Made by a program: the position numbers and the translations under genes | Part shown: positions 1-9,763 of the stretch, piece by piece | How positions within the stretch are numbered: the stretch's first letter is position 1 | How the letters are laid out: every line of letters begins with the position of its first letter | Notes under the pieces: model-generated | The model's database searches: none | The model's input: only the letters and a program-made list of their open reading frames with translations | What the model was told of the DNA's origin: nothing | From: JANNPJ01 sp035474375 | GTDB lineage: Bacteria; Actinomycetota; Actinomycetes; Actinomycetales; Kineosporiaceae | DNA length: 64,000 nt | NCBI GenBank assembly: GCA_035474375.1 | Contig: DATINJ010000382.1 | Location: 1 to 64,000, forward strand | Reading direction: 5' to 3'

Positions 1-1
1 C

Positions 2-379
2 GCACTGCATGCCGTCGCCCTGCTGCTGTTGCTGCGGTTCGCCCTGATCTGGGTCGGCGTCTGGCTCGGGCTGCTGGTCAAAGGGCCCGAGGCGGTGGTG
101 GCCGTGCAGATCCTGGTCTGGCCGGTCGGCTTCCTGTCCAACGCCTTCGTCGATCCCGGGACCATGCCCGGCTGGCTCGGCGCCATCGCTGCCTGGAACC
201 CGCTGTCTGCCACCGTGAGCGCGGCTCGCGAACTGTTCGGCAACCCGATTGCCCAGACCGCCGAGTCGGGCAGCTGGATTGCCGAGCACAGCCTGCTGAT
301 GGCTACGGTCTGGCCGCTGGTGCTGCTGGCGATCTTCGTCCCGCTCTCCGTGGTCCGCTACCGCCGCCTGAGTCGCTGA
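2..379 (+). CDS. ABC-2 type transporter permease, C-terminal part (5' partial)
   Basis: The reading frame is open from the window edge, so the gene begins upstream. The visible 126 residues hold hydrophobic segments and the stretch GFLSNAFVDP followed by a WNPLSATVSAARELF-like region, which resembles the DrrB/ABC-2 permease family. These inner-membrane subunits pair with an ABC ATPase to export drugs or lipids; the ATPase gene would lie outside the window. The next gene starts 26 bp downstream but has its own promoter. The substrate cannot be told. Confidence 0.8.
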   Translation, partial: ALHAVALLLLLRFALIWVGVWLGLLVKGPEAVVAVQILVWPVGFLSNAFVDPGTMPGWLGAIAAWNPLSATVSAARELFGNPIAQTAESGSWIAEHSLLMATVWPLVLLAIFVPLSVVRYRRLSR

Positions 380-392
380 GGCGTCGGCCCGG

Positions 393-398
393 TAGCGT
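393..398 (+). promoter_or_regulatory. -10 element of a leaderless purC promoter
   Basis: TAGCGT lies exactly six bases before the GTG start of purC and there is no Shine-Dalgarno sequence. This fits the TANNNT-N6-start pattern seen at several other genes in the window. The transcription start itself is inferred. Confidence 0.5.
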
Positions 399-404
399 GC
401 TCGT

Positions 405-1238
405 GTGCAACTCGTCCACAGCGGCAAGGTCCGCGATGTCTATGCCGACGGTGACGACCTCCTGCTGGTCGCCTCCGATCGGGTCTCGGTCTTCGACGTG
501 GTGCTGCCCACCCCGATCCCGGACAAGGGCCGGGTGCTGACCGCCCTGTCCCTGTGGTGGTTCGACCAGCTCGCGGACCTGGTGCCGCACCACGTGATCT
601 CCGCGACCGACGTCCCGGCCGAGTTCGCCGGCCGGGCGATCCGATGCAAGCGGCTGGCCATGCTGGACGTCGAATGCATCGCCCGCGGTTACCTCACCGG
701 GTCAGGGCTGGCCGAGTACCGGCGGGACGGCGCCGTGACCGGGTTGCCGCTGCCGGCCGGCCTGCAGGACGGCTCCCGGCTGGACGAGGCGATCTTCACC
801 CCGACCACCAAGGCACCGCTCGGCTCGCACGACGAGTTCATCACCTTCGCGCAGGTGGAGCAGAAACTCGGGGCGGACGTCGCGAAACAGGTTCGCGAGC
901 TGACTCTGGCCGTCTATCGGCGCGGAGCCGCCATCGCTGCGGAGCGCGGGATCCTCGTGGCCGACACGAAGCTGGAGTTCGGGCTGGCCGCTGACGGCAC
1001 CCTGACCCTGGGCGACGAGGTGCTGACCCCGGACTCCTCTCGGTTCTGGCCGGCGGACACCTGGCAGCCGGGCGGCCCGCACTACTCCTTCGACAAGCAG
1101 TACGTCCGGGACTGGGCGCTCGGCATCGGCTGGGACAAGCAGGAACCCGCCCCGCCGGTACCGGACGAGGTCGTCGAGGTCACCCGAGCCCGCTACTTCG
1201 ACGTCTACCAGCGCCTGACCGGTACCCCCTTCGGCTGA
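405..1238 (+). CDS. purC: Phosphoribosylaminoimidazole-succinocarboxamide synthase (SAICAR synthetase)
   Basis: This cytoplasmic purine-biosynthesis enzyme joins CAIR and aspartate with ATP to give SAICAR. The 277-residue length is normal for the stand-alone enzyme. Visible family motifs are the N-terminal SGKVRDVY (residues 6-13), the CIARGYLTGSG segment, DTKLEFG beginning at D187, and LGDEVLTPDSSRFWP near the C-terminus. The GTG start is chosen because it gives the family N-terminus (MQLVHSGKVRDVY) and follows a TAGCGT -10 hexamer at six bases, so the mRNA is probably leaderless. No other pur gene is adjacent. Confidence 0.97.
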   Translation: MQLVHSGKVRDVYADGDDLLLVASDRVSVFDVVLPTPIPDKGRVLTALSLWWFDQLADLVPHHVISATDVPAEFAGRAIRCKRLAMLDVECIARGYLTGSGLAEYRRDGAVTGLPLPAGLQDGSRLDEAIFTPTTKAPLGSHDEFITFAQVEQKLGADVAKQVRELTLAVYRRGAAIAAERGILVADTKLEFGLAADGTLTLGDEVLTPDSSRFWPADTWQPGGPHYSFDKQYVRDWALGIGWDKQEPAPPVPDEVVEVTRARYFDVYQRLTGTPFG

Positions 1239-1272
1239 AACTCTCCCGGAGAACCGCGCACCCCGGTTGACG

Positions 1273-1323
1273 AAGTGTGTCCGGCGGATGACCCAGCGCC
1301 TGGGTCATCCGCCGTACACACTT
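1273..1323. terminator. Long hairpin behind purC
   Basis: Two 24-base arms (1273-1296 and 1300-1323) pair with a single mismatch around a CGC loop. The right arm ends in CTT with no long T-tract. It probably terminates purC transcription and protects the 3' end; both flanking genes are on the plus strand. Confidence 0.6.
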
Positions 1324-1423
1324 TCGGGCGACCGCGCCCACCCCTTGGCGTGAACGCCGAGGATCGCGCCGATCACTCCGATGGATGAAATGCGGGGCCG
1401 ATCGCCCTGCCACCGTCTGCGGT

Positions 1424-1469
1424 GATCATGCACGATTGCCCGCTTTGGGGTGGGCAACCGTGCATGATC
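1424..1469. repeat. GATC-bounded palindromic repeat, copy 1
   Basis: The 18-base arms 1424-1441 and 1452-1469 start GATCATGCACG and end CGTGCATGATC and pair with one mismatch. The core closely resembles the palindrome after sahH (GATCATGCCCGGTTG), so this looks like a member of a dispersed family rather than a chance hairpin. Confidence 0.6.
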
Positions 1470-1554
1470 GCGGAGTGGGGTGGGGCTGTTTCGAATGGTC
1501 ACGGACGGGGTTATTCGGTGGCCTGGCCAGGGGTCGATCCGGCAGGTTGATCTT

Positions 1555-2187
1555 ATGGATGGAGTAACCGGAGCTGCCCTGGCCGGCCTGCTCGCGGGCG
1601 CGGCGGTCGCGCTCCCGCTGGGCGCCATCGGGGTGCTGCTCGTTCAGGAAGCGATCACGGCCGGCTGGCGAACGGCCGCGGCCGGTGCGCTCGGCGTCGG
1701 CCTGGTCGACACGGCGTACTCGGTGGTGGCGGTGCTGGCCGGCAATTCGGTGAACCGGGTGCTGGCCGGTCATCAGCAGGTGGTGCAACTCATCGGCGCG
1801 GCGTTGCTGACCGCGGTGGCGGCCAGGGGCCTGCTCGGCGCCTGGCGGGCGGCGGTACAGCAGAACAGCGGGCAACCTGCGGTGATCCCGTCGTCCCGGC
1901 TGAAAGTCACCGCCCGGTACGTGACCTTGACCGCGGTGAACCCGATGACCGCGATCTACTTCGTCGCCCTGGCGGCCGGTTCGTCCGCCACGGTGCATGG
2001 CCTCGAACGTTCCACGGCCTTCGTGGCCGGAGTCTTCGTGGCCTCGCTGACCTGGCAGTTGCTGCTGGTCACGATGGGCTCGCTGGCCGGCTCCCGGCTC
2101 GGGATCCGGGCTCGGATGGCTACCGGCCTGGTCGGGAACCTGATCGTGTTGGGGTACGCCGCGCGGATGGCAGCGAGTGCCGGTTGA
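1555..2187 (+). CDS. LysE-family exporter
   Basis: The 210-residue protein is almost entirely hydrophobic, with about five to six membrane segments and the N-terminal ALPLGAIGVLLVQEA motif typical of LysE/RhtB amino-acid exporters. The ATG at 1555 gives the usual family N-terminus; the upstream in-frame extension to 1480 is rejected. The substrate is probably an amino acid or small metabolite and cannot be fixed from sequence. It sits alone between two hairpins and sahH. Confidence 0.85.
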   Translation: MDGVTGAALAGLLAGAAVALPLGAIGVLLVQEAITAGWRTAAAGALGVGLVDTAYSVVAVLAGNSVNRVLAGHQQVVQLIGAALLTAVAARGLLGAWRAAVQQNSGQPAVIPSSRLKVTARYVTLTAVNPMTAIYFVALAAGSSATVHGLERSTAFVAGVFVASLTWQLLLVTMGSLAGSRLGIRARMATGLVGNLIVLGYAARMAASAG

Positions 2188-2431
2188 CGCCGGAGTTGGT
2201 ACCATGGGCGGGTTCCGGCGTTGGTGATGCCGCTGGCCCAGAGGGGCCGCGCCGGGTCGAGGTAGTTGCGCACGTCCGCCCGTGAACCCGGTCGATCGCT
2301 GTCCGGGAGCGTCGTCGACCGTGCCCAGATGCCTCAATGACCCGTACCTCACCCCTGGGTTCCCGACGGAATCCGCACTGCGCTCGCTGAGCTACTCAGC
2401 CCAGCGGGCCGATTGAGCCAAAGGACTATTC

Positions 2432-3868
<1,437 letters not shown>

Positions 3869-3897
3869 GTTCTCCCGCAGTGCCGTAAGCGCCAATT

Positions 3898-3960
3898 GAC
3901 GATCATGCCCGGTTGTCCCACCTGCTCAGGCGGGCCAACCGGCATGATCGTCCGCGTTTT
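3898..3960 (+). terminator. GATC-bounded palindrome with T-tract (copy 2), sahH terminator
   Basis: Arms 3898-3915 and 3936-3952 pair over 17 bp with one bulged base and are followed by GCGTTTT. This is a good intrinsic terminator for sahH. The arm core GATCATGCCCGGTTG is close to the palindrome at 1424-1469. Confidence 0.7.
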
Positions 3961-3975
3961 GCCCCCAGCCCGGCC

Positions 3976-4026
3976 AAGTGGTCTCGCGATCTGACCCCTC
4001 ACAAGGGTCAAACGCCGATACCACTT
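3976..4026. terminator. Nested hairpin between convergent genes
   Basis: Outer arms AAGTGGT (3976-3982) and ACCACTT (4020-4026) enclose an inner GACCC/GGGTC hairpin. It lies directly downstream of the minus-strand RDD gene and could end that transcript. Weak evidence. Confidence 0.35.
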
Positions 4027-4043
4027 CGCCGAGTGCAGAGCGA

Positions 4044-4925
4044 TTAGCCCTCGTCGATCAAGCCGGTGCCGATCGGAGACAGTGGCCCGGCGGCGCTGCG
4101 CCGGTGCAGCCGGGTGGAGCGGGCCTCGGCCTCGCGACGCAGCCGGGCGTAGTCCCGGTCCCGGCGTTCGGCCAGGACGGCGGCCAGGAAGTCCTCGGGG
4201 TGCGTTCCGGGTGGCGGGGAGGGGGCCACATATCGGCTGACCTGCTCGGCCAGGGCTCGACCGAGCCGTTCTCGGGAGGTGGGCGCCAGCCGGGCTGCCC
4301 GGCCGAGGAACTGCCGGACAGCGAGGCTCAGCCGGTCAGGTAGCCGACCGAGATCGCTCGCCGCAGCCCAGGGATGCAGGTGCGGTGGCATCTGGACCAC
4401 GTTCGGTTGTTCGCGCGGACTGCGCTCCCGAATCACGTACGTCCCGGCCAGCAGGTCGCCCAACCGCTTCCCGCGGCGGTTCAGCAGCGAGGTGATCAGG
4501 GCGATCGAACCGAAACTCCAGTAGAGCTCCAGAACCCCGAGCAGCCCGCGGATCAGCGCGTGTCGCGCCCGGATCGGGCCACCGTCATCGCGAACCACGC
4601 GCAATCCGGCGGCCAACTTGCCCAGGGAACGCCCTCGGGTGAGGGTCTCGACGGTGATCGGGATGCCGATCAGCACTCCGAGCGACACGACCAGCCCGAG
4701 TGCGCTGCCCGCGGCTTGGTCGAGCACGCTGGTGGTCGCCGCCAGCAGCCAAAACACCAGGAGCACCAGGATCCCGGTGACGATCAGGTCCAGCGCCAGC
4801 GCCAGCGCGCGGGTGATGAAGGACGCCGGCCGCAGGTCGAGCACCACGGCTTCGCCGGTGACCAGATCCTCCGTGATGCCTAGGTCGAACCCCAGGTCGT
4901 CGAACCCGGTCAGATCTGCGGTCAT
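4044..4925 (-). CDS. RDD family membrane protein
   Basis: The 293-residue protein has an RDD domain at about residues 30-170: three membrane segments, the conserved ASFITRALALALDL start with Arg and two Asp residues, and SLGKLAAGLRVV. The C-terminal 120 residues are charged and probably cytoplasmic. The cellular role of RDD proteins is poorly defined. The gene is divergent from a SpoIIM-type gene, the arrangement of Rv3695/Rv3694c in mycobacteria. It matches that conserved cluster together with MoxR and DUF58 genes a few kb away. Confidence 0.88.
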   Translation of the reverse strand: MTADLTGFDDLGFDLGITEDLVTGEAVVLDLRPASFITRALALALDLIVTGILVLLVFWLLAATTSVLDQAAGSALGLVVSLGVLIGIPITVETLTRGRSLGKLAAGLRVVRDDGGPIRARHALIRGLLGVLELYWSFGSIALITSLLNRRGKRLGDLLAGTYVIRERSPREQPNVVQMPPHLHPWAAASDLGRLPDRLSLAVRQFLGRAARLAPTSRERLGRALAEQVSRYVAPSPPPGTHPEDFLAAVLAERRDRDYARLRREAEARSTRLHRRSAAGPLSPIGTGLIDEG

Positions 4926-4932
4926 ACCGGCC

Positions 4933-4938
4933 AGGCTA
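4933..4938 (-). promoter_or_regulatory. -10 element for the RDD gene, overlapping the opposite -10
   Basis: On the minus strand TAGCCT lies seven bases before the ATG at 4925. It shares two bases with the plus-strand -10 hexamer at 4937-4942. Confidence 0.45.
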
Positions 4939-4942
4939 CGCT
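4937..4942 (+). promoter_or_regulatory. -10 element for the SpoIIM-type gene
   Basis: TACGCT lies six bases before the GTG at 4949, the same spacing as at purC and pdtaS, pointing to a leaderless transcript. Confidence 0.5.
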
Positions 4943-4948
4943 CACCTG

Positions 4949-5944
4949 GTGGACCTCGATGCGTTCGTCGCCGTGCACCGCGACGACTGGAACCGCCTGG
5001 ACCAACTCTCGAAACGCCGTCGGCTCAGCGGTGCCGAGGTTGATGAACTGGTCCGTCTCTACCAGCGGACGGCGACTCATCTCTCGGTGGTTCGCTCGTC
5101 CACCCCGGACGCCGCGTTGTCCGCGCGACTGTCCACCACCGTCGCCCGGGCCCGGAGCGTGGTCGCCGGCGGGCACGAGCCGCTCTGGCGCGAACTCGCC
5201 CGACTGGTGGCGGTGTCCTTTCCCGCTGCGGTGTACCGATCCCGGTGGTGGGCGATCGGCTCGGCGGTGGCCTCGCTGGCGCTGGCCGCGGCGCTGGGAG
5301 CTTGGGTGTCGGCCAATCCGTCGGTGCAGGCCGCGCTCGGTTCGAAGGCGCAGATCAAGCAATTGGTGGAGAACGACTTCGAGAACTACTACAGCGAGCA
5401 TGCGGCCGCCGGGTTCGCGGCTCAGGTGTGGACGAACAACGCCTGGGTCGCGGCCCTCTGTTTCGTGCTCGGGATCACCGGGGTCGGGGTGGTCTATCTG
5501 CTCGCCCAGAACGCCATCAATCTCGGCCTGGTCGGTGGTCTGATGGCCGCCAATGGCCGACTCGACCTGTTCTTCGGGCTGATCACCCCGCACGGCTTGC
5601 TGGAGCTGACTGCCGTCTTCGTCGCCGCCGGATCGGGGCTGAAGGTGTTCTGGGCGGTGGTCGACCCGGGCCCACGCCCGAGAACGCAGGCGATTGCCGA
5701 AGAAGGCCGGTCGATGGTCACGATCGCGATCGGCCTCGTCGGTGTGCTGTTGATTTCCGGACTGGTGGAGGCCTTCGTGACGCCGTCCCCGCTGCCGACC
5801 TGGGCCCGAATCGGAATCGGCGCTCTGGTTTGGCTCGGTTTCCTGGGGTATGTCCTGCGGTTTGGTCGGTCGGCAGCGTTGGCGGGAGAGACCGGCGACC
5901 TGGATTCCGCCCTGGCCGGCGATGTCCGCCCAGTCGTCGGCTGA
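4949..5944 (+). CDS. Stage II sporulation protein M-type (SpoIIM/DUF95) membrane protein
   Basis: The 331-residue protein begins with a soluble helical domain of about 95 residues (MDLDAFVAVHRDDW...). Several membrane segments follow, with the family-typical FFGLITPHGLLELTAVF region near residues 208-224. SpoIIM in sporulators acts in peptidoglycan degradation at engulfment; in non-sporulating actinobacteria the role is unknown. Only 23 bp separate it from the divergent RDD gene, so both must be expressed from a compact bidirectional promoter. Confidence 0.9.
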   Translation: MDLDAFVAVHRDDWNRLDQLSKRRRLSGAEVDELVRLYQRTATHLSVVRSSTPDAALSARLSTTVARARSVVAGGHEPLWRELARLVAVSFPAAVYRSRWWAIGSAVASLALAAALGAWVSANPSVQAALGSKAQIKQLVENDFENYYSEHAAAGFAAQVWTNNAWVAALCFVLGITGVGVVYLLAQNAINLGLVGGLMAANGRLDLFFGLITPHGLLELTAVFVAAGSGLKVFWAVVDPGPRPRTQAIAEEGRSMVTIAIGLVGVLLISGLVEAFVTPSPLPTWARIGIGALVWLGFLGYVLRFGRSAALAGETGDLDSALAGDVRPVVG

Positions 5945-6056
5945 CAATGCGTGGCTCACCGTGTTCTGCCAAACACTTTGCGTAATGTCACGCGAAGTCG
6001 TACCTTCCTCGCTATGGGTAACAGCTCACGTATGCCAGGTTGTTCGCGGATAGCCG

Positions 6057-7283
6057 GTGTCCGAGATGAGTGACATCGAGCGGACGGCCGCGAAGGAACG
6101 AGTAGTCGCACCGGCCGAATCGGGCCGGTCGACGGCGCCCGAGTCGGCTTATCCGGGGCGGCCGACCTCGGTCTGGAGTTACCGCCCCGGCTTGGAGCCG
6201 TCCGCCTTCCCCCGGACCAATTGGGGACACCGGGGCTACGACGAGACTTCCGTCGACGCGTTCGTCGAGCAGGTCCTCAAGGACCGGGACGCCGCCGAAC
6301 TGCAGATCTCGGACCTGCGAACCGAGGTCGACCGGCTGCATCGGTACATCCGCCGGCAGTGGGCCGCGGTGGCCGCCGCCGAGTCCGAGTCCGCCGGCCC
6401 GCGGCAGGGCGGTCGATCGGTCGAGGGCCTGGTCACTCCGGCGGCACAGGCCCGGGCGGTGCTCAGCCAAGCACAGGAGATCGCCGATCGCCGGTTGGCC
6501 GAGGCCGATGCCCGGCTCACCGATGCCGAACGCCAAGCTGAGGATCGGTTGGCCTCCGCCGACCGCGAGATTCAGATCAAGCTGATGGACGCCGACAGCC
6601 AGGCCTCGCGGCTGATCGGCGCCGGGCAGGAGGAGGCGGCACATCGGCTCACCCGGGTCGACATGATCGCCGAGCAGGTGTTGATCGAGGCCGGGCAGGA
6701 CGCGGCGAACCGGCGGGCCCAGGCGGAGGACGACGCCACGCGGCTGCTGCTCCTGGCCCGAACCCGCTACCAGGACCTCGTGGTCCGGGCACACCAGCGG
6801 GCCGACCGGGCGGCCGAGGTGGCACTGACCGAAATTGAGCATCCGACCACGACGTTCGACGGCGGCAGGGTCCGGGCCGAGCTTGAGATGAAGGCCGCCT
6901 ATCTGCGTACTTTCGCCAAGGTCAGCCGGGCCTCACTGCGGGCTGCCCTCGACGTCACCGCCCGCGAGTTCGACCGGTTGCTCGGTGCCTCGGCGGCCGC
7001 CGGCTCTGCTGCCCTACCGATCGAGTCTGATCCGACGCCGGTTGACTCGACGTCCGACCGGGTTCGCGTCGACTCGACGTCCGACCAGGTTCGCGTCGAC
7101 TCGACGTCCGACCGGGTTCGGGTCGACTCGACGTCCGACCAGGTTCCGGTTGACCCGGCATTGCGGCTGGAGCCGGTCGCGAGTGCCCGCCGGGCGGCTC
7201 GAACGGCTCCCCGGCCCCGGATGATCGTGCTCCCGGACACCGAGGCGGCCGAACTCGCCGCAATGATCCAATTGCAGCAGTGA
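6057..7283 (+). CDS. DivIVA-like coiled-coil protein
   Basis: The 408-residue protein has a DivIVA-like motif near residues 55-100 (WGHRGYDETSVDAFVEQVLKDRD, then a heptad helix). A long Ala/Glu/Arg-rich coiled coil covers about residues 125-300. A C-terminal tail contains four 9-residue repeats of the type VDSTSDRVR. DivIVA-family proteins scaffold polar growth and septum placement. It is not the canonical Wag31, because the N-terminal amphipathic tip is absent and an 80-residue leader precedes the motif. The start may be GTG 6057 or ATG 6066. It is inserted between the SpoIIM and DUF58 genes of a conserved cluster. Confidence 0.6.
   Translation: MSEMSDIERTAAKERVVAPAESGRSTAPESAYPGRPTSVWSYRPGLEPSAFPRTNWGHRGYDETSVDAFVEQVLKDRDAAELQISDLRTEVDRLHRYIRRQWAAVAAAESESAGPRQGGRSVEGLVTPAAQARAVLSQAQEIADRRLAEADARLTDAERQAEDRLASADREIQIKLMDADSQASRLIGAGQEEAAHRLTRVDMIAEQVLIEAGQDAANRRAQAEDDATRLLLLARTRYQDLVVRAHQRADRAAEVALTEIEHPTTTFDGGRVRAELEMKAAYLRTFAKVSRASLRAALDVTAREFDRLLGASAAAGSAALPIESDPTPVDSTSDRVRVDSTSDQVRVDSTSDRVRVDSTSDQVPVDPALRLEPVASARRAARTAPRPRMIVLPDTEAAELAAMIQLQQ
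7041..7148 (+). repeat. Four in-frame 27-bp tandem repeats
   Basis: Units begin at 7041, 7068, 7095 and 7122 and encode VDSTSDRVR or VDSTSDQVR/P alternately. The alternation R,Q,R,Q suggests duplication of a 54-bp pair. Confidence 0.9.
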
Positions 7284-7345
7284 TCGCCAGCCGTGCCCGC
7301 TCCGGCGCCCTTGACCAGCACATAATCGGGCCCAACTGGCGATCA
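7281..7345. repeat. GATC-bounded palindromic repeat, copy 3
   Basis: Arms 7281-7299 and 7327-7345 pair imperfectly over 19 bases, opening TGATCGCCAGCCGTGCCC. The first TGA is the stop codon of the DivIVA-like gene. The same opening 18 bases and a GCCCTT loop element occur at 20772-20835. It lies between convergent genes and may end transcription on both strands. Confidence 0.65.
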
Positions 7346-7379
7346 TGGCTGGCGGCGCGGCGGTTGATCGCCGATCCGC

Positions 7380-8672
7380 TCAGAGCAGGCCGGCTGCCTT
7401 GAGCGACAGGTACCGATCGGCCAGTTGGGGTGGCAACAGCTCGGGCGGGGCGTCGACGACGTCCACCCCGAGCCGGCGCAACTCCGCCGTGGTCGCCGCC
7501 CGATCCACCTCGGCTCGCTCGGCGGCGGCCGCGCCGTACACCGCATAGGAGTCGCCGCGGCCCGCCGCCATCAGCGCAACCTGTGGATCGGCGACCGAGG
7601 CGACCAGCACTCGGTGCCGAGTGGAAAGCCGTTGGACGACGGGCAACAACCCTTCTTCGACGGCGGCGGCTTCCAGCGGCGTCAGCAGAATCACCAGCGA
7701 GCGCTGCGACAACCGGCCGAGCACGGTGGAGACGATGGCCGACCAATCGGCTTCGACCAGGTCGGCCTCCAGCGGGGCCATCGCCGTCACCAGGCGGGGG
7801 AGCAGGTCGGTCCGCGACGCGCCCTCGACTCGGGCTCGGACCCGGCGGTCCATCGCCAGCAGATCCACTCGATCGCCGGCCCGGGAGGCCAACGCCGCCA
7901 GCAGCAAGGCCGCGTCCATGGCGGCATCCAGCCGGGGCTCGTCGCCGACCCGAGCCGCCGAGGTGCGGGAGGTGTCCAGCACCAGCAGCACGCGACGATC
8001 GCGTTCCGGTCGCCAGGTCCGGACGACGATCTGCTGCCGCCGGGCGGAGGCCCGCCAGTCGATCGATCGGACGTCATCGCCGTCCACGTAATCGCGCAGC
8101 GAGTCGAACTCGGTGCCCTGGCCACGCACCCGCAACGCGGTCCGGCCGTCCAACTCGCGCAGCCGGGCCAGCTTGCCGGGCAGGTGCTTGCGGGACCCGA
8201 ACGATGGCAGCACGCGGAGCATCCCGGGAGCGGTCAAGGTCAACTGTCGGGCGGCCAGGCCGAGCGGGCCGGTGCTGCGGATGGTGACATGCGCAGCGCG
8301 CCGGTCCCCGCGCCGAGTCGGGATCAGCGCGGTGGACAGTCGCCGCTGCTGCCCGGCGGGCAGGTCGAGTCGCTGTCGCGGCTCGGCGGCACCGGCCGAC
8401 GGCTGCCAGCCGTCCCGGACCAGCCCGTGCACGCGTCGGCGCCCGGTGTTGGACAGGACGAACGACGCCGTGGTCGGCTGCCCGAGCCGGACCGCAGCCA
8501 CCGGTTCCCGCTCCACCCGCACCGCTCGCGGTGACCCGGCCAGCACCAGGTCAACCAGGACGGCGACCAGCACGATGCCGACCCAGCCGAGGAGCACCGG
8601 CCAGCCGGGCCACAACACCGCCGGTACCAGCCCGAGCAGCATCGCCCAAGCGACCCGGCCAGAGATGCTCAC
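7380..8672 (-). CDS. DUF58 domain-containing protein
   Basis: The 430-residue protein starts with two membrane segments. The DUF58 core around residues 190-260 includes FDSLRDYVDGDDVRSIDWRAS, followed by a von Willebrand-A-like domain with VLLVLDTSRTS. DUF58 proteins work with MoxR ATPases, whose gene lies 25 bp upstream in the same operon. The function is probably chaperone-like assembly of an envelope complex, by family analogy. The GTG start at 8672 is the first codon after the moxR stop that keeps the N-terminal membrane segments. Confidence 0.9.
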   Translation of the reverse strand: MSISGRVAWAMLLGLVPAVLWPGWPVLLGWVGIVLVAVLVDLVLAGSPRAVRVEREPVAAVRLGQPTTASFVLSNTGRRRVHGLVRDGWQPSAGAAEPRQRLDLPAGQQRRLSTALIPTRRGDRRAAHVTIRSTGPLGLAARQLTLTAPGMLRVLPSFGSRKHLPGKLARLRELDGRTALRVRGQGTEFDSLRDYVDGDDVRSIDWRASARRQQIVVRTWRPERDRRVLLVLDTSRTSAARVGDEPRLDAAMDAALLLAALASRAGDRVDLLAMDRRVRARVEGASRTDLLPRLVTAMAPLEADLVEADWSAIVSTVLGRLSQRSLVILLTPLEAAAVEEGLLPVVQRLSTRHRVLVASVADPQVALMAAGRGDSYAVYGAAAAERAEVDRAATTAELRRLGVDVVDAPPELLPPQLADRYLSLKAAGLL

Positions 8673-8697
8673 AGCGAACCCCGGGACTCTGAACCGC

Positions 8698-9750
8698 TCA
8701 ACGCGGTACCGGGACGGCGGCGAGCACGCTGTCCAGGACGCCGTCCACGGTCACACCCTCCAGTTCGGCTTCCGGGCGCAGCTGCACCCGGTGCCGGAGG
8801 GTCGGTCGAGCCAGCGCCTTGATGTCGTCCGGGGTGACATAGCTGCGACCGGACAGCCAGGCCCAGGCTCGGCTGGTGGACATCAGCCCGGTGGCACCCC
8901 GGGGTGAGACTCCCAGTGACAACGACGGTGAATTGCGGGTGGCCCGGACGACGTCGACGATGTAGCCCATCACCTCGGGAGCGACCGCGATCTGGCGGAC
9001 GGCGCGAACCCCGGCGGCGAGGTCGTCCGGGCCGGCCACCGCCCGGATCCCGGCACCGGCCAGGTCGCGCGGGTCGAACCCGGCGGCGTGCCGAGCCAGT
9101 ACCTCGAGTTCCACCTCCCGCGGCGGCAGCGGCATCGTCAGCTTGAGCAGGAACCGGTCCAGCTGAGCCTCGGGCAGCGGGTACGTGCCCTCGTACTCGA
9201 TCGGATTCTGGGTGGCACAGACCACGAACGGGTCCGGCAGCGGCCGGGGCCGACCGTCGATGCTGACCTGCCGCTCCTCCATGGCCTCCAGCAGCGAGGC
9301 CTGAGTCTTCGGCGGCGTCCGATTGATCTCGTCGGCGAGCAGCAGATTGGTGAAGACCGGCCCTTCGCGGAACGAGAACTCGGACTGCCGGGCGTCGTAG
9401 ACCAACGACCCGGTGACGTCACCGGGCATCAGGTCCGGGGTGAACTGGATCCGGCTGGTGTCCAGCCGAAGCGCCGCCGAGAGCGCCCGGACCAGCAGCG
9501 TTTTGGCCACCCCCGGCACTCCCTCGAGAAGCACATGGCCGCGGCAGAGCAGGGCGATCACCAGCCCGGTGACGGCGGCGTCCTGACCGACCACGGCCTT
9601 GCCTACCTCGACCCGGACCGCACGCAGCGCCTCCCGGGCGGCACTGGACTCGAGGTCCTCGCCCTGGTCCTGGACGGCGGCCGGCTCAAGGTCGAGTTCG
9701 GGCGCCGACTCGGGGGTGCGGTCATCCTGGGTGGTCGGATAGTCGGTCAC
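8698..9750 (-). CDS. moxR: MoxR-family AAA+ ATPase
   Basis: The 350-residue ATPase has Walker A GVPGVAKT at residues 77-84 and Walker B LLLADEIN with D140/E141. The MoxR-typical PLPEAQLDRFLLKL and the C-terminal winged lid follow. MoxR proteins are AAA+ chaperones that mature or activate partner VWA-domain complexes. It lies in the order DUF4129, DUF4350, moxR, DUF58, equivalent to Rv3690-Rv3693. The start is GTG, 13 bp after the preceding stop. Confidence 0.95.
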   Translation of the reverse strand: MTDYPTTQDDRTPESAPELDLEPAAVQDQGEDLESSAAREALRAVRVEVGKAVVGQDAAVTGLVIALLCRGHVLLEGVPGVAKTLLVRALSAALRLDTSRIQFTPDLMPGDVTGSLVYDARQSEFSFREGPVFTNLLLADEINRTPPKTQASLLEAMEERQVSIDGRPRPLPDPFVVCATQNPIEYEGTYPLPEAQLDRFLLKLTMPLPPREVELEVLARHAAGFDPRDLAGAGIRAVAGPDDLAAGVRAVRQIAVAPEVMGYIVDVVRATRNSPSLSLGVSPRGATGLMSTSRAWAWLSGRSYVTPDDIKALARPTLRHRVQLRPEAELEGVTVDGVLDSVLAAVPVPR

Positions 9751-9763
9751 AGCAGCGAGCCCT

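Larger units (their letters stand above)
1239..1554. other. Intergenic region with two hairpins
   Basis: No convincing gene lies here. The 316 bp hold the strong hairpin behind purC and a GATC-bounded palindrome. A longer reading frame of the LysE gene extends back to 1480 but runs through the downstream flank of the palindrome and has no ribosome-binding site. Confidence 0.6.

Noticed and set aside
2188..2431. A possible SAH riboswitch before sahH
   Set aside because: The conserved SAH-riboswitch core could not be recognised in the 244 bp; only general hairpin potential is present.
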